From Neodiprion pinetum (lineage: Eukaryota > Arthropoda > Insecta > Hymenoptera > Diprionidae): a stretch of 64,000 nucleotides of DNA. The position numbers and the translations under genes are program-made. The stretch is from NCBI RefSeq assembly GCF_021155775.2, contig NC_060232.1:6641257-6705256 (forward strand), in the 5' to 3' direction. The notes beneath the pieces are model-generated. The model saw only the letters and a list, made by a program, of their open reading frames with translations, did no database searches and was not told where the DNA came from. Shown here one piece after another: positions 48,001 to 60,795 of the stretch (positions are counted from its first letter, which is position 1; every line of letters begins with the position of its first letter).

Positions 48001-51000
48001 AGGGGCTTCGCGGAGCTCCCGTTTCCGCTTCACTTTCTTCAATTCGAAATCCTTCATCCCCCTCGTTCGCCGAACGCATGTGTTTCGATGCGCTGCAGCG
48101 GGAGAAGCACCGCTGGCGAGGAAAAGCTTTCGACAGAGCTGCGGGTAGGAACGGACCGCGAAACAAAGAGAGGGAAAGGGAAACGTGAAAGGGAAGGGGA
48201 GAGAAGGGTGTTTTATTCCGATGCGAAACCCACATTACGCATGTATAAATAAATATCCAGAACCAACGAGGGGGTGAAATATGCGAGGAATCTGAATTGC
48301 CGGGGGTGGTTCCCTCCACCCCTGCGGCGTATTAAATTCGGGAGATTGGAAATTTCGCTTTTCTGTCAGTTCGGGCGACAAAATGCGCGCCTAAAATGAG
48401 GATAAATTGGTTTTTTAATTCTGAATAAATAAGATGAAAGAAAAAGAAAGAAAAAAAAAAAAAGAAAAAGTTAAACACGCGAAAAGCGGGAAGAAATTTT
48501 ACTTAAAAACGGGAAAAATACAAAGGGTGTCGAATCGGCGCGCGCTACTCGAAGGACTGCGCGTCGCCCCTTCGGGCAAACCGTTCGTCTTGATTTATAT
48601 TACGGGCCAATTTCCTGGATGGTTCTTCCTTCCCCTTGGCTCTCTCTTCTCTCTCTCTCTCACCCTCTCCCGCGGTTCTTCTCATCCCCCGAGCTCGCTT
48701 TCGCGCGCCCGCGTTCTCGGCGTACTTTGGCAGACCGCCGTTGCACACCCGCCGATGTATAACTATACGTGTCACGGCGAAATCGGAGGCTGCAAGAGAG
48801 GGGGAGGGGGGCAAATGCATTATCACATATCACGCGCTTATCGCTTACGTGTAGACGAGGAGATTTCACTTACGCTGCTTTCTTCCTTCCTTCCCCCTCC
48901 ACGGTATTCCCTTTCGGCGAGAAACCTTCTTCACCGACTATTTTCGGTGGAAATTTATTGTTTTATACTATAACTGTGCGAAGACTACGACGTGAGGTAC
49001 ATTTACAAAAGTTTCTCGATGTGGCCCACTTTCTGATTATCAATATTATCGAAAAGTCTGATTTCACGTACGAAATAAATTTTTCCTTCTCAATACGTGC
49101 ATTTGTGAATGTTTCTCTTTTTGAGGGGACTGCAAGCCTGAATAATTCTTAAATTCTCTTATGGAAATGTAATTTTTAACTATTACCTGGAATTAGTCGA
49201 GTTTCGTAAAATAATTATTTCTCTACCGACGGTAGATTTTGATTCAGATGAAAACAAAAATACGTGCTCTTCGAAAAGCTCCTTCCGGATAGTGTGTATG
49301 AAAAAAAAAAAAAATCCAAATTCGGCATTCAATTTGCAGCCTAATGATCGACTACTAAACCGTTCAAAGAAACTTTATAGACAGTTGAAAATTCACTTCG
49401 ATTAAAAAATTCCGAAGTTTTGCTGACGTTCTTCCTGACTTGTATGCAGGTATACCATTTTCTTTTTCGATCTCAATATTAGAATCCGTCTCGAGCCTAC
49501 CGTGAGATGAAACTCAGGCCTTACGGCTCAAGTCCGGTCTAGCCGACGGTGATAAGCCAGTATCTGTCTCTGAGGCAGCTGATAGAGGAGAACACGTGTC
49601 GACGACGGATATAACCGAGAAGGTGGAGAATCCCGGGTATCGGGACGAGAATCAGGGGGCGCCGAGGCATTGTTTGTTGGTCCCGCGTTCGCCGAGCGGA
49701 TTGAGTTGTGCCTGCGATTTGGATAAGGCGAAGCGATTCCGGGCTGCCATGCGGTGAGAACGGCGTTAGGAGAATCGCTTCCTGCGTTATTTCGCGCCCT
49801 GTGATTCCATTCGCGAGCATCTCGCGCCGCTATTTGCTGATCGTTATTTACTCCCCGATAATCGAATCTCTCGCCCGTAGTTGTTATTGCGAAAACAGAG
49901 CAGCCCTGTTTCCGGCTCCTGTCCCTTCTTATGCTCTGTATTAACAGAGACGATTTGCCCGCGGGAAATCTTCCGTGTGCCTGTCGGAATTATGCCGCTG
50001 ATATTCTGCCTCTTACTGCCGAACGTCCGCATTCAACGTATAATCCACCGACGTCGGCGCCGCGACGCCGTCCATCTGCCACTTGAATCCCGGATTCCAG
50101 CCACTCTGCATACGACACAGTCCTAATATCATCCACCCTTAACCACCCGGAAGTGTCAATAGATATAAACGCGCTCAAAGAGAAGCCCTGGGATTCCTGA
50201 GACTGGAGACTAAAAAATTATCTGCAGCTTTGAGAAGGGAAGGGGGGAATATTAGGTAACGATTCTTGCCTAGATCAATTGATTAGAGAATATTTACGAC
50301 GTTTAAGAAATTAAATTACATCACACTTTTCTTGGTATAACAACTTTCGTAATTTAATCGCCGTGTTAATTTTTTATAAACGTTTATCCCTGATTGGTCA
50401 CGCTTTAAAAGAATCGCGTAACGATCACACGGGGTGAAATTCACCCCTGCTACAAAAAAAGTGATGTCTTAGTTCAACGGTGAGTTCTAAAAATCTGAAC
50501 AAAAATATCCAGGTATTGTTCAACGATCGCAGAAAAAGCTCTCCTACCTTTCCTAGTCAAAATTCATTCTTCAAATATTGTAAAACACCGGCAAAGTTAA
50601 GATACTTTGATTCGCCTCGAGTAACCAATCGGTATTAAAGAATCTTCAATCGTTTTATACATCCTGCAGAACTTTTCTTGCGAAAATCGTTACTTTTTCG
50701 CATATGAAAAAGAATGTCCGATCGTTGAACCGCGAAAACTGGAAATTATGCGATAACGTGAACAGCGTTAAATTCGCGGGATCCTGAACTTGCACGATTC
50801 TACGTAATCCGAGACTTTCTACAGGCTGAATTCGAGTTCGGCTGCATACTAGCGCGTAAATTTCCGAGAGCGAAGTCACACACTCGTACGTCCGCGAGTT
50901 CAACCAAATGAGGATAACAAGCGCCGGTCCAAACAAACACGCCTGATTGTGTGTACCTACCCAGCCTCGTGCCAGAGGAGCAATAGAACTGCGACTCCGA

Positions 51001-54000
51001 GTGCAGCAGCCATTGCAGGTCGCGGATTATATCGAACGAAACTGCGTACGATATGCATGGCTAATCGCGTTGTCGGGCACAATTTCCTCATTCGATCGTT
51101 GTTCTAATTTTCTTTACGCGTTTAAAGATCGTTCATTAGCTTGGCAATTTTAGCACCTTATCCTTACGTCGGTGTGAAACCTGCAGCCACGGTGGCGAAC
51201 GAAGCCAGCCGTCAAGAATCTCGGAAACTTGAAGCTTATACGGGAGCCTTCACGAAACGCTGAATAGGTAAACGATCGAATAGGCGGATTTGTATTTCCG
51301 CCCGCGATTGCGCTAATCTGCGGCTACGTTCAGCAGAGTCTCCGGTTATTCACGAGCTGCTCAAGCGACTAAACCTGGACAGTCGGAGACGTGAGCTCGG
51401 TTGTACAAGTCTAATCGTCTCGTTTACCGGAATTTTACTACGCTTCTTGGACATTTCTGCACGGCTTTCTTTCGTCGATTATCTTTTTTGGCACGTCTAT
51501 CACGTCGAATCGTGCCCAGTGGGGAGAGGGGAACTTTGTTAAACTATTCCAATTAACTTTTGATCGATATGCCAATCAGCGCGAGGCAAGCCCGCGGATG
51601 CCAGATACAACGCACAGTAGTAATGACTGGATTGGGTCAGACAAGGATCGACGGGCTGCTGATAAATCATCCCGAGCCGAGCGTAAGTTCAGGGCTACGA
51701 TATTTCACTGAGACCCGATATAGCTGAGGAATTATTTTGTTTTCGTTTTTTTCTTTTTTTTTTTTTCAAACTATTCAGTCTTTCCCTGTTTTGACTTCAA
51801 TTTTTATTCGTGCAATTTCTTAAGAGGAAATTTACAGGTATTTCAGTTAATTTCTTTTTCCTGCGGGAAATGTTTCAAACATTTTAGTGGTTTTAGGTAT
51901 GCATTTCTTACATCTTTTGGAGTAAATTTGCTTAATTAGATCCTCGTTTAAATGTATCAGGGCGATGCACAGAGTGAAATTTTAACAGAGTGTAAGAAGA
52001 TGAAAATTCATTGCGCGCAAGGTTTCTCAATTAATATTTGTGACATAACGTACGAATTTTTCTAGCATAATCTACTTTGGTAATGCCCACAAATTGTCGT
52101 AGCATTTATTCAATAGCTTTATTTTGAAAGAAAATACATTGTTTTTATGAATCGTGACTACAAATGAGCCGGTTTTCAACATAAAGTTTAGGGTATCCCA
52201 CTCCTAGGTGAGAATTTCGGCAAATTCGTATGACAAGTGTAAAGAATACTTAAGAAAAACAGCGTGTAAAAATTTTAGGTGAATCGATCGGAATTCTTGC
52301 GCGTAACTTTGAAAAATCAAAAGTGAAGAAAAATGCATTCAAAGTTCAAATTTTCATAGAGTTGCAATATGCAGACCCTTTTAGGGGGAAGGATGAAGGA
52401 GTACAAAAATGCAGAAAACCGAAAATCGACTTTCGGCCGTAAATGCCTCTGGAGTTTTCATGAAAGTGAATTGTTGAGCTGTCTTCTCAATTTTCTTTCG
52501 CCTGAAAAAGGTAAAAAAAAACCAGACGCCAGGGAAGGGTGACTTATTTAAACGCCAGTGAAGACTCGAGAGCTTGCTTTTTTCCCTTTTTTGTAAAACG
52601 GATGCCAGCGAGGCAGCTGTAGAATGTAAATTCCAGCAAAATACAACTCGAGGTCTTTAATGAGTGAATAAAAAATGCAATTAAACCTGCGCCGAAGATC
52701 CGGATTTCGTAGAATATTTTCGCGACTAATACTCGACTGAAAACTGTCCTTGACGTTTCGTTCGTTGACTCATTGTTGGATAGCTTTTTTTACTTCTTCT
52801 TTTACTTCACGATACAATTTTTCCATCATTTTATTCACCTTTGAGATTAAACTTTGTACCGATTGAAGTGTGCTAATTATTGAGAAGTTTCCCGAGCGAA
52901 CGAGCTGGAAAAAATTCTTTCAGAAAATTATTAATCCTGCTTATTATATTTAGAAATGCTTTCCTGATGAGTTTTTGAGAATAAACTCCCCTTCGATCAG
53001 TTCGTGTTATATACCCAACGTGATACAGCGTCTGTTGAAAAAGTTAATCAAAGCAAATCGGCCGACCTGTTGTTTGAAATATACTACTTACTTCGTTACG
53101 AGGCAATTTATTATCCGTAGGTGGAAAGCAGAGTGGTTTCAGTATTTCCCGGCGCTGGTTCATACCTGTAGAATTTAAAGAAGAATTCAATTCGTTTATC
53201 AATACTGGAAGGAATCAGTGATTAGCTTGTCCGTTTCAATCTCAAGTTTCATAATCACACAACGAGTCTGCCAACAAATCGGTAATCGATCACGATATTT
53301 TTTGTTACAGATCCGAAGAGACCTAATGTCAAAATCCCCAACTTCTGAGTCCCCTGCAAAGTGAGTAATTAAATTATATCATAGTCGTTTCACTCACGCG
53401 ATAAAAAAAAAAAACGTTCACCCTAAGAATTACAGGCGTTATAAGAAGACGAGTGAAGTGAAACCGAGAGGTCAGTGAACACAAAATTTTTCGACCGTGC
53501 AAACGCGCTTTGAAAGCTCATTCGAGTCGAGCCGCAAAATTTTCGAGGTTTGAAAAACGGCCTCGCGAAAAATTCTGGGAAGATGTACGGAGCCCTAAAT
53601 TCATCCAGATTTACATCCGAGTGAAAGATGGATTATATTCGGTAGCGTGGACAGGGGATGTTTCCCTCGAGGAAAGGGTCAAGGGACTGCAGGAAGCTCC
53701 CGGAGGTGGACAAGACAGTTATCCTGACAGGATATTTCGGGTCGCGTAAGACCGGAACGGAACGGAACGGAAGGAAATTTCTGGAGCGAGTCCGCAGGAG
53801 CGGAGCGATCGTAATGAGACCGGGAACCCTGAGCTTGACGTTGCGCGGGACAATGCTGAGGGTTGGCTTGAAGAGAGAAATTAGTTTATTTTAAGAGAGA
53901 GATAGAGAGAGAGAGAGAGAGAGGCGCCCTTCGGCGACCCTTTTTCACCCTCCGCACTTCCTTTCTCGACACTCGACGCCGCGGTTGTTGACCGCAAATT

Positions 54001-55784
54001 CATACCCCGCAGTATACACGCTACCTTTCACCTTACACGCCCCTCGCAGCACACACGTCAAGAAAGATCTTGAGCGCGATGCCCTTTCCACCGACCCGAT
54101 GCATCATCGGATTTATAGCGGACGATGAAAGCTACACGAGTTATTTTCGTGCTGTTTTAACTGCAGGGTTTCAAAGCTTTGCAGCGCTGCGAGTGAAATA
54201 GAGAAATGAATATTTTTTTATGGTGTCAATAGCGCTGAGGGAGATTATCGAGCACGTGCACGGTGAAGAGATTCCTTGAATTCGTCAAGTATGGCCATCG
54301 TGGATTCAAAAAAATGTTATTTGATTCGAGAAAAGAGCAATCAGAACAGTACTTCAGGTTAATGAATGAAAACATGTTCGTTTAAACAGAGAAAAACTAT
54401 ATATATATTTTCTTGTCACATTTGATCACCACAAATTTTAAATTTAAACATTTTTTTTTTCGCGTCCACATCAGACGTTTGATTATTTACAGTAGAATAA
54501 GAGAATTTTTTTTACTGCGATATTGAAAATAATTGAAGATAAATTGGATAATTGGATAATCCGTGATTTGCGACGACTTCGGAATTTCAGAGAAAATAAA
54601 CGTGAGTTTAAGTTTTTTTTTCTGAAAATTACTGTTTTTATAATGCATTATGGTTTTCGGTCCTGCAATCACGTAATTGGGGCGTGATTCGATATTTTTT
54701 GCAATAAAAACCTATCTCGATTGATAATTTACTAGAAAAAGTTCCGCTTACAAGAAAATGAAGAAGAATTACCATTTTGAAGATAGTAACGTTTCGGTCA
54801 TGAAACGTGGAATAAATCGTTCTTCGATTTTAGAACGAATTTCAAGGAATTGGCCTTTCAAGCAACGAACACGTTTTCTTTGTTATGATTTACTAACTGA
54901 ACTTCAGAGAATCCCAAGGCTGGGAAGGTAACGATTTTCCTAAACGCGCGTCGTTAAACTAACGCTGCCAACTTCAAACTCACAAAGAATTTACCCATCA
55001 ATTCTCGAACGTGTGAAAATGTTTTTCAATTTTCGCGGGTATAAGTTTATTTCCAGAAAATAACGTCCAGGGTAAGTTTACCAGTTATTGAAACGTTCAG
55101 ATTCGATTATTGACCATTTAATTTTCCAAAATTATAAACTGATGGCACAAATTGTGAATTTCTCGATGACTAAAACCAATTTCCAGAGGGATAAGCACCA
55201 CGAATTAATTATTCAGTAATTTTATAACTAAGTATTAAACAGATTCGATCAAAAAAGATCAACAACTTGGTCGTGGTCAATAACTCGTACACTTACCTTA
55301 ATCACCGACGATCAAGCAATTATATTTTCACGAGCTCTGCTCAAGACGCGTTTTTTGCGAGCTGACAGTCTGGATTCCAGCCATTTCGGTGTGACAGGAA
55401 AAAAAGAAGAAAACAGCGATTCCGAAACTTTGATTACCGAAAGATAGCGGGGCGTCAGATTTCCGTCGGACACGCGAGCCGCTCTGCCACGTTACATTTT
55501 TTTTCGGAATATACGTATAGTTATATTTCGTAATAGCCTACCGCACGCACGCAATTTTGCGCGGGTCGAGGATCGATGCGGGTCTGTTTACTCCTAGAGC
55601 ACGGCGATCGGTTCGCGGGCTTTAAGGGATGATTCGGATAGGCGGGAAAACTGTCGGATGCAAGCTCTGCGGGGAGCGGGAAAAATGTATGTGCATGAAA
55701 TCCGTAAAGCACTCAGCTGTTACAGAAATAATTTAATTCCGAACTAAGTCTCAGTGTGAGACGCGGAAAGCGGGAAACTAACCG

Positions 55785-55816
<32 letters not shown>

Positions 55817-56139
55817 TTCTCTCTCTCTCTGGCCATTGTTTCTAAGACACGCGACAAATTGCGCTACGGTTTCACCTGTGCTTTGCTGCCCTTGTTGTTA
55901 TTGTTGTTATTGTTCATCGTTGTCGCTGCGCGTTAATCACTCGGAAATTACGATAAGTTGTAAACTACGTATCAACTTCCGCCTGTGTTAAGGATGAATG
56001 AGTCCCATCTGAATCAAGAGTTCGCCAAAGAAAGACCAACTTGACGATCAACAAGCGGCGGCTTTGGACTGGCGATGAGCCAGCTCTTGAACATCCCGTT
56101 CTTACACTGCAGATTCCAAGTTCTTGTAGAAAAAAACAA
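48001..56139. other. No gene seen
   Basis: Simple repeats near 48430-48470, 48645 and 53891. CpG-rich patches at 48540-48760 and 49500-50130 hold overlapping frames on both strands with no recognised product. Confidence 0.45.
55784..55831. repeat. (CT)n microsatellite with interruptions
   Basis: CT dinucleotides over about 48 bases, broken by a G and a TT. Comparable GA or CT tracts lie at about 11759-11785, 22484-22500, 48645-48661 and 53891-53923. Confidence 0.9.
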
Positions 56140-56600
56140 GAATAATGTCGAATTCGAATTTCGAACTGCAAATTCAGATTCGTGATTAACGATTTTTAAG
56201 ACCATGGATACCGTATTACACGAAAATATGACGATTTTTTTTTATTTTGCACCACTATAACGCACCCATCACTACAAATTTTCGAAATCTAACCTTGGAT
56301 TCGTTATCGGTGACGCAAAAAGCTCTGCCTACCAAATTTAAACCAAAATCGGAATATTTTTAAACTTTTTTCCACCATATTGGATCACCATTTCGGATTT
56401 CGCAATCTGACTTCGGATTCGTGATCAGTCACCCAACAAACCGACTAGTGAAAATTTTCGTAAAAACCCAAATTCGTAGTTTTTTTTACAGCTTGTCGAT
56501 CACACCAAAATTTTAATTCTGCACATCGGAACTTAGATTCGTGATTAGCGACCCAAAAAATCTCCTCGTACCAATTTTCATTCAAAATCTAGACCTCGAA
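56140..56600. repeat. Degenerate tandem repeat, period about 120 bp
   Basis: A motif of the form GGATTCGTGATCAGTGACCC recurs at 56177, 56298, 56416 and 56536. Spacings are 121, 118 and 120 bp. The sequence after it (AAAAA..CT....TACCAAATTT) is also loosely shared. This is a four-unit diverged satellite-like array, with no coding content. Confidence 0.7.
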
Positions 56601-59600
56601 ACGTCTAAGAAAAATCAGGCATAAAACATTGAAATCAGATTGAAACGTTGTAATGATAAAACCTTTCCTAAAATTTCTAATATCTTTGCTCGTGTTCTTT
56701 AAAGTTACTCGAATTCGTTTTTATCACGAGGTATGAGTACCATTTCATTTGTATTAACCATCATCGGATCAAATGATATTACTGGAGGTTTTTCGAATGG
56801 TTTTTTCTCTATTCATAACTTTGGATTCACAACCAAACGATGGAGTTCATTCGTCCCTGAACACTCTTTCTCGAGTTATCTTAAAACGACATTCCTTACG
56901 AATATTTTTTTAGCCATTCAACATCGGTTATCAAACCTCTTCCGTTCCGCAATCGCTTTATCCTGACGCGAGTCGCGTGTAGCGAGGAGAATTGCTATCA
57001 GAGTTCGTCGTACTCGCCAGAATTATCAGTGCAGGTCAGTTCCGTGTTATCGCTCGACTCGGATGCACCAGACATGTCTACATAGATTTCTCACAGCTTG
57101 GCCTCTTGTTTTATAAATCAAAGTCAAGGTTGTGTTAAGCTTATAATCTTCCAGTGAACAAATCATTGCAACGGAACTTTGAACTCATAATCGTGAGTTC
57201 CGAGCAGTAAAACCAAAGTTGATAGAATTCAATTGAAACCACGAAATGACCTCTCAAATTCATTTCACAATATAGACAAATAGAAGAACAAAAGCTTCGA
57301 TGTGAAATTGCAAGTTCGGTGGACATAAACGATTAATACAAGAAGAATCGTGACGTTTTTAACTCCTCTTTTCGAAAACGCAAATAAGGGAAGATATTGT
57401 TTTTCACGTACCGCCTTCCGAATCGAAACGGGGTTAATTTTCACCGTCAATTGCAGGTGACGCGTCGAATCGGGAATGTAAAATATGCAGAGAACAGAGA
57501 CCAGGAACGTCCAAGGGCGTAATGTAGAAGGGAAGGAATGGAAGGAACTTCGTCCTCGAGTAGGGTTGACGGTTGTCAGTAAAAATAAGGTGACATCCTG
57601 GCTTCCGGCGTTTATACGCTCTCAGTTCCGTTCCTTTCTCGGCACGGCGACTGTATATTTTACGTAACTACACACATGCATACATATACATATATGTTCC
57701 TATACACATTACATTTCTGGAACTCGTTGAGGGCGCGATGTTCGCCCGCATGTAAAAAACACAAAAAAAAAAAAATAAAAAAAAAAACAACAAAAAACCA
57801 AATAAACGTTCAACTTTAAAAGTGTCATGGCGTCTCTGGTACGTGCCAAAAACTCGTTCTAACTTTCGCCCTGGTGTAGAGCGGGACCAACTTAATTCCA
57901 TTATTCATATTTCGTTCGCTCGTGCGGCGGCTCGACACTTGGGGGCAGAAAGGCGGGGACCTGCTGAGAGAAACTCGGGTCGTTGAAGTAGGATCTGAAG
58001 TGCGCGCGTTTGTATAAGCAGCTTCCAGATTTTTTAATTCTCGGTGGAAAAAAATGAGGAATTTTTTTTTCTCCCTTTGTCGTTTCTGTTTGTCTTGTTT
58101 TTACGAATCGTATAAATAACGCATTCAGAAATCATTTTCCGACCCTCCGAGCTTTATGGAATCAGATACAGTATGCCTACGGTGAAGAGGTACTTTGGTC
58201 AAGAGTAAAGTTCCAGCTGCAGAAGATGCTCCAAGTACCCAGTGCAGCTTGCAGCTGTTCTTTTCTTAGGAGCTTCTTTTTTTTATTTTTACATTCTTCA
58301 ATTCTCTCCTTTTTTCCATCCCGTATTTTGTATCGACTTGTTTTACACCACGCAGTGTCTCAGACTGAGATATTTGAGACGAACGATTTTCGATAGGAGC
58401 TGCTGCAATACCGCTTTGAAAAAAAATTTTGTAACTTGCTGATTGAAAATGCGGCGATACTGAATTATCTACTTCCGCTTTTCCTCTTTACCGCTTTCTC
58501 TAACTTCGTCAACGCTTTCAGCGGTCAATATTTGTTTCATTATCAGCAACAACGAGATGCTTGCATGTAACTACTGATATAATATTGTTGCGAACTTTGC
58601 AGTTATTCGTAAACAATGTTTGAGTAAAGCCGAAACGCTATTGCTCGCAATATGTATAGCAAATTTATTGTTTGACGTACGTAAATGCGTTTCGAAATTT
58701 GACGCTCTGCCTTCTCGTGTCGCCGATATATCTATTCCAGTACGAACAACGCGCTTCGATACCTCGTATCTGTCTATGCGGTTGAAGTGGGCGCAGTATC
58801 GGGAAAAAAATGAACGCGATATAACTCAACGCTATCGAAAAAACGAGCGCGAATGAAAACGGAAGAAAAAAGAAAAAAACGGAAGCGAAATATTCGCTTG
58901 TAAAGCAATATTCTACCGCGCATTTTCAGCAGAATATTTGCAGTTTTCGTACGCCGTTCCAGTTCAAAGCTTGCAGCACAGCTGTTTGCTTTGTATATTG
59001 TTCGGAATCAATCATTCGCGAAATTTATAATAAACGGAACTCTTGTGTCGAATGGTTAGAAGATTTTAAGACGAGGTGCGAATTTGTAAGTTCACAAGTT
59101 CCTACCTTTGATCTTTCGGACTGACTCTCAGTAGCGAAAATGACTCGCTTTCCGGTTCTTGAATTCATGACCCTTTTTCGCGAGACGAGAAAAGGTAATC
59201 TGAGATTCCGCAATCCCGCGTCCGCTGTAGTCACACTTTCTATACACGTGAAACGCGAATATACCTGATGGCTTTACTGCGAAACGAACGCGAGAGGATT
59301 CTCAAAGTCAGCGTGATTCTTAATCCAATTGGGGAGGTCACGTCGACTCCTAGGAGCCTCTTTGCCCGGTTGAATTAATTCAGCTGCACAGCACGACGTC
59401 ACTTTCGCAAATGTGGACCCTGCTCTTCCAGTTTCATTACACCTGCGTCAGCCGCCCCGAACTCTTAAGGCGGTCGGTTCGCCGGAATCGATATCTTTCG
59501 CGAACTTCGCAACGACGTTTCCGTACTTTGAATATTTATAAAATTTTTACATTTATTAGGGAGCTACGGATGCCTCGTTTAAAATGTAATAATAGAAAAT

Positions 59601-60764
59601 ACTGGAATTATTATAAATAAACGTCCAGATAGCAACGCTTCGTTTCAAATCATTTCACACTGATTAAAAAAGTAATAAATTCAGTTGGTTTAACTCAACG
59701 ATGGCTAATATATTTTCTTTTCTCCAAGCAGTCAATTAAATTTTACTATTAATCTTCGATCGTAACTGACGACCCTTAGCCGTTTTCTAACATAAAATAT
59801 TTCACCAAGCCAACTTGATAAGAAAACAACGTTTCAATGACTGTGTAGAAAATGGAATGAATCGATTAAATTTTCAACCAACCAGTTCGAATCTATTTAC
59901 ATTACACAAGCAACGCAATATCACAAAATTAGTGAAATACAGTTGCTCGTAACACCCGCGATTACGTTTTTTTACGAGAAACCGATAAAAAAAAAAACGA
60001 AACCTGATTGTCTTGAACTTTCCTCATTCATACAAATATGAAACATTTGATTGTTTTTTCTTTTTTGTTTTGAATGCAAACACCCAATACGAAGTAAAAA
60101 CTCGCTGAATTCGGGAACAACTCGTCGAATATGCATCGACGCTAATCAAGTCGCGAATTACATTTCGAACCGTAGGGTGCAAGCTACAATAACCTATAAT
60201 CCATTGGAGGGTGAAGTCGGATTTTTGTTACCCCTGGACGTTATCAATCTCGCGTAGCCATATACCTTGCAATTTATCTGCAGGGATTTCCCAGGGGCTT
60301 ACTGCAGCAACGTACAGTATATATCGCGCGTCGCCTTTCTCTCTCTCTCTCTCTCTCTCTCTTCCCCCCCCCCTTCCCCCGCTCTCTCTTCCTGGCTTAT
60401 TTTCCGCCTGTCTTTTTCGCCCCCTTTTTTTCCGGTCCGTGCCGGTGTCAATTGCTCTCGAAATTCTTTACGCAGAAGAGATTTCTCTCTGTTTGTTTTT
60501 TTTTTATTTTTTTTATTTTCTACCTCTCTCTTACGTTTTTGTTTTCAGAGAAAATTCTCGATTCCTTCTCTCATTGTCAGCTCCGCAAACGCCGACCGCT
60601 CCCTCGACATTTGACATTAAATGCTGCGTAGGAGTAAAAGCACGGACGAATATCCAATCCGACGTGGTTATTAAATTGATACATTCAGAGGCAGCAGCGG
60701 GGTGAATTATTAACGTAAGAAAAAGCCTCGTAAGTACAAGTGCGTTGCTCCATCCCTCCCTGTT

Positions 60765-60795
<31 letters not shown>

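Noticed and set aside
52170..52400. Possible relative of the 6052-6799 element (similar AT-rich interior style)
   Set aside because: No matching terminal inverted repeats or TTAA boundaries could be found, and the resemblance is only in composition.
60211..60705. 164-codon plus-strand frame
   Set aside because: Mostly Ser/Leu/Pro/Phe from pyrimidine tracts; no recognisable domain or splice-supported structure.
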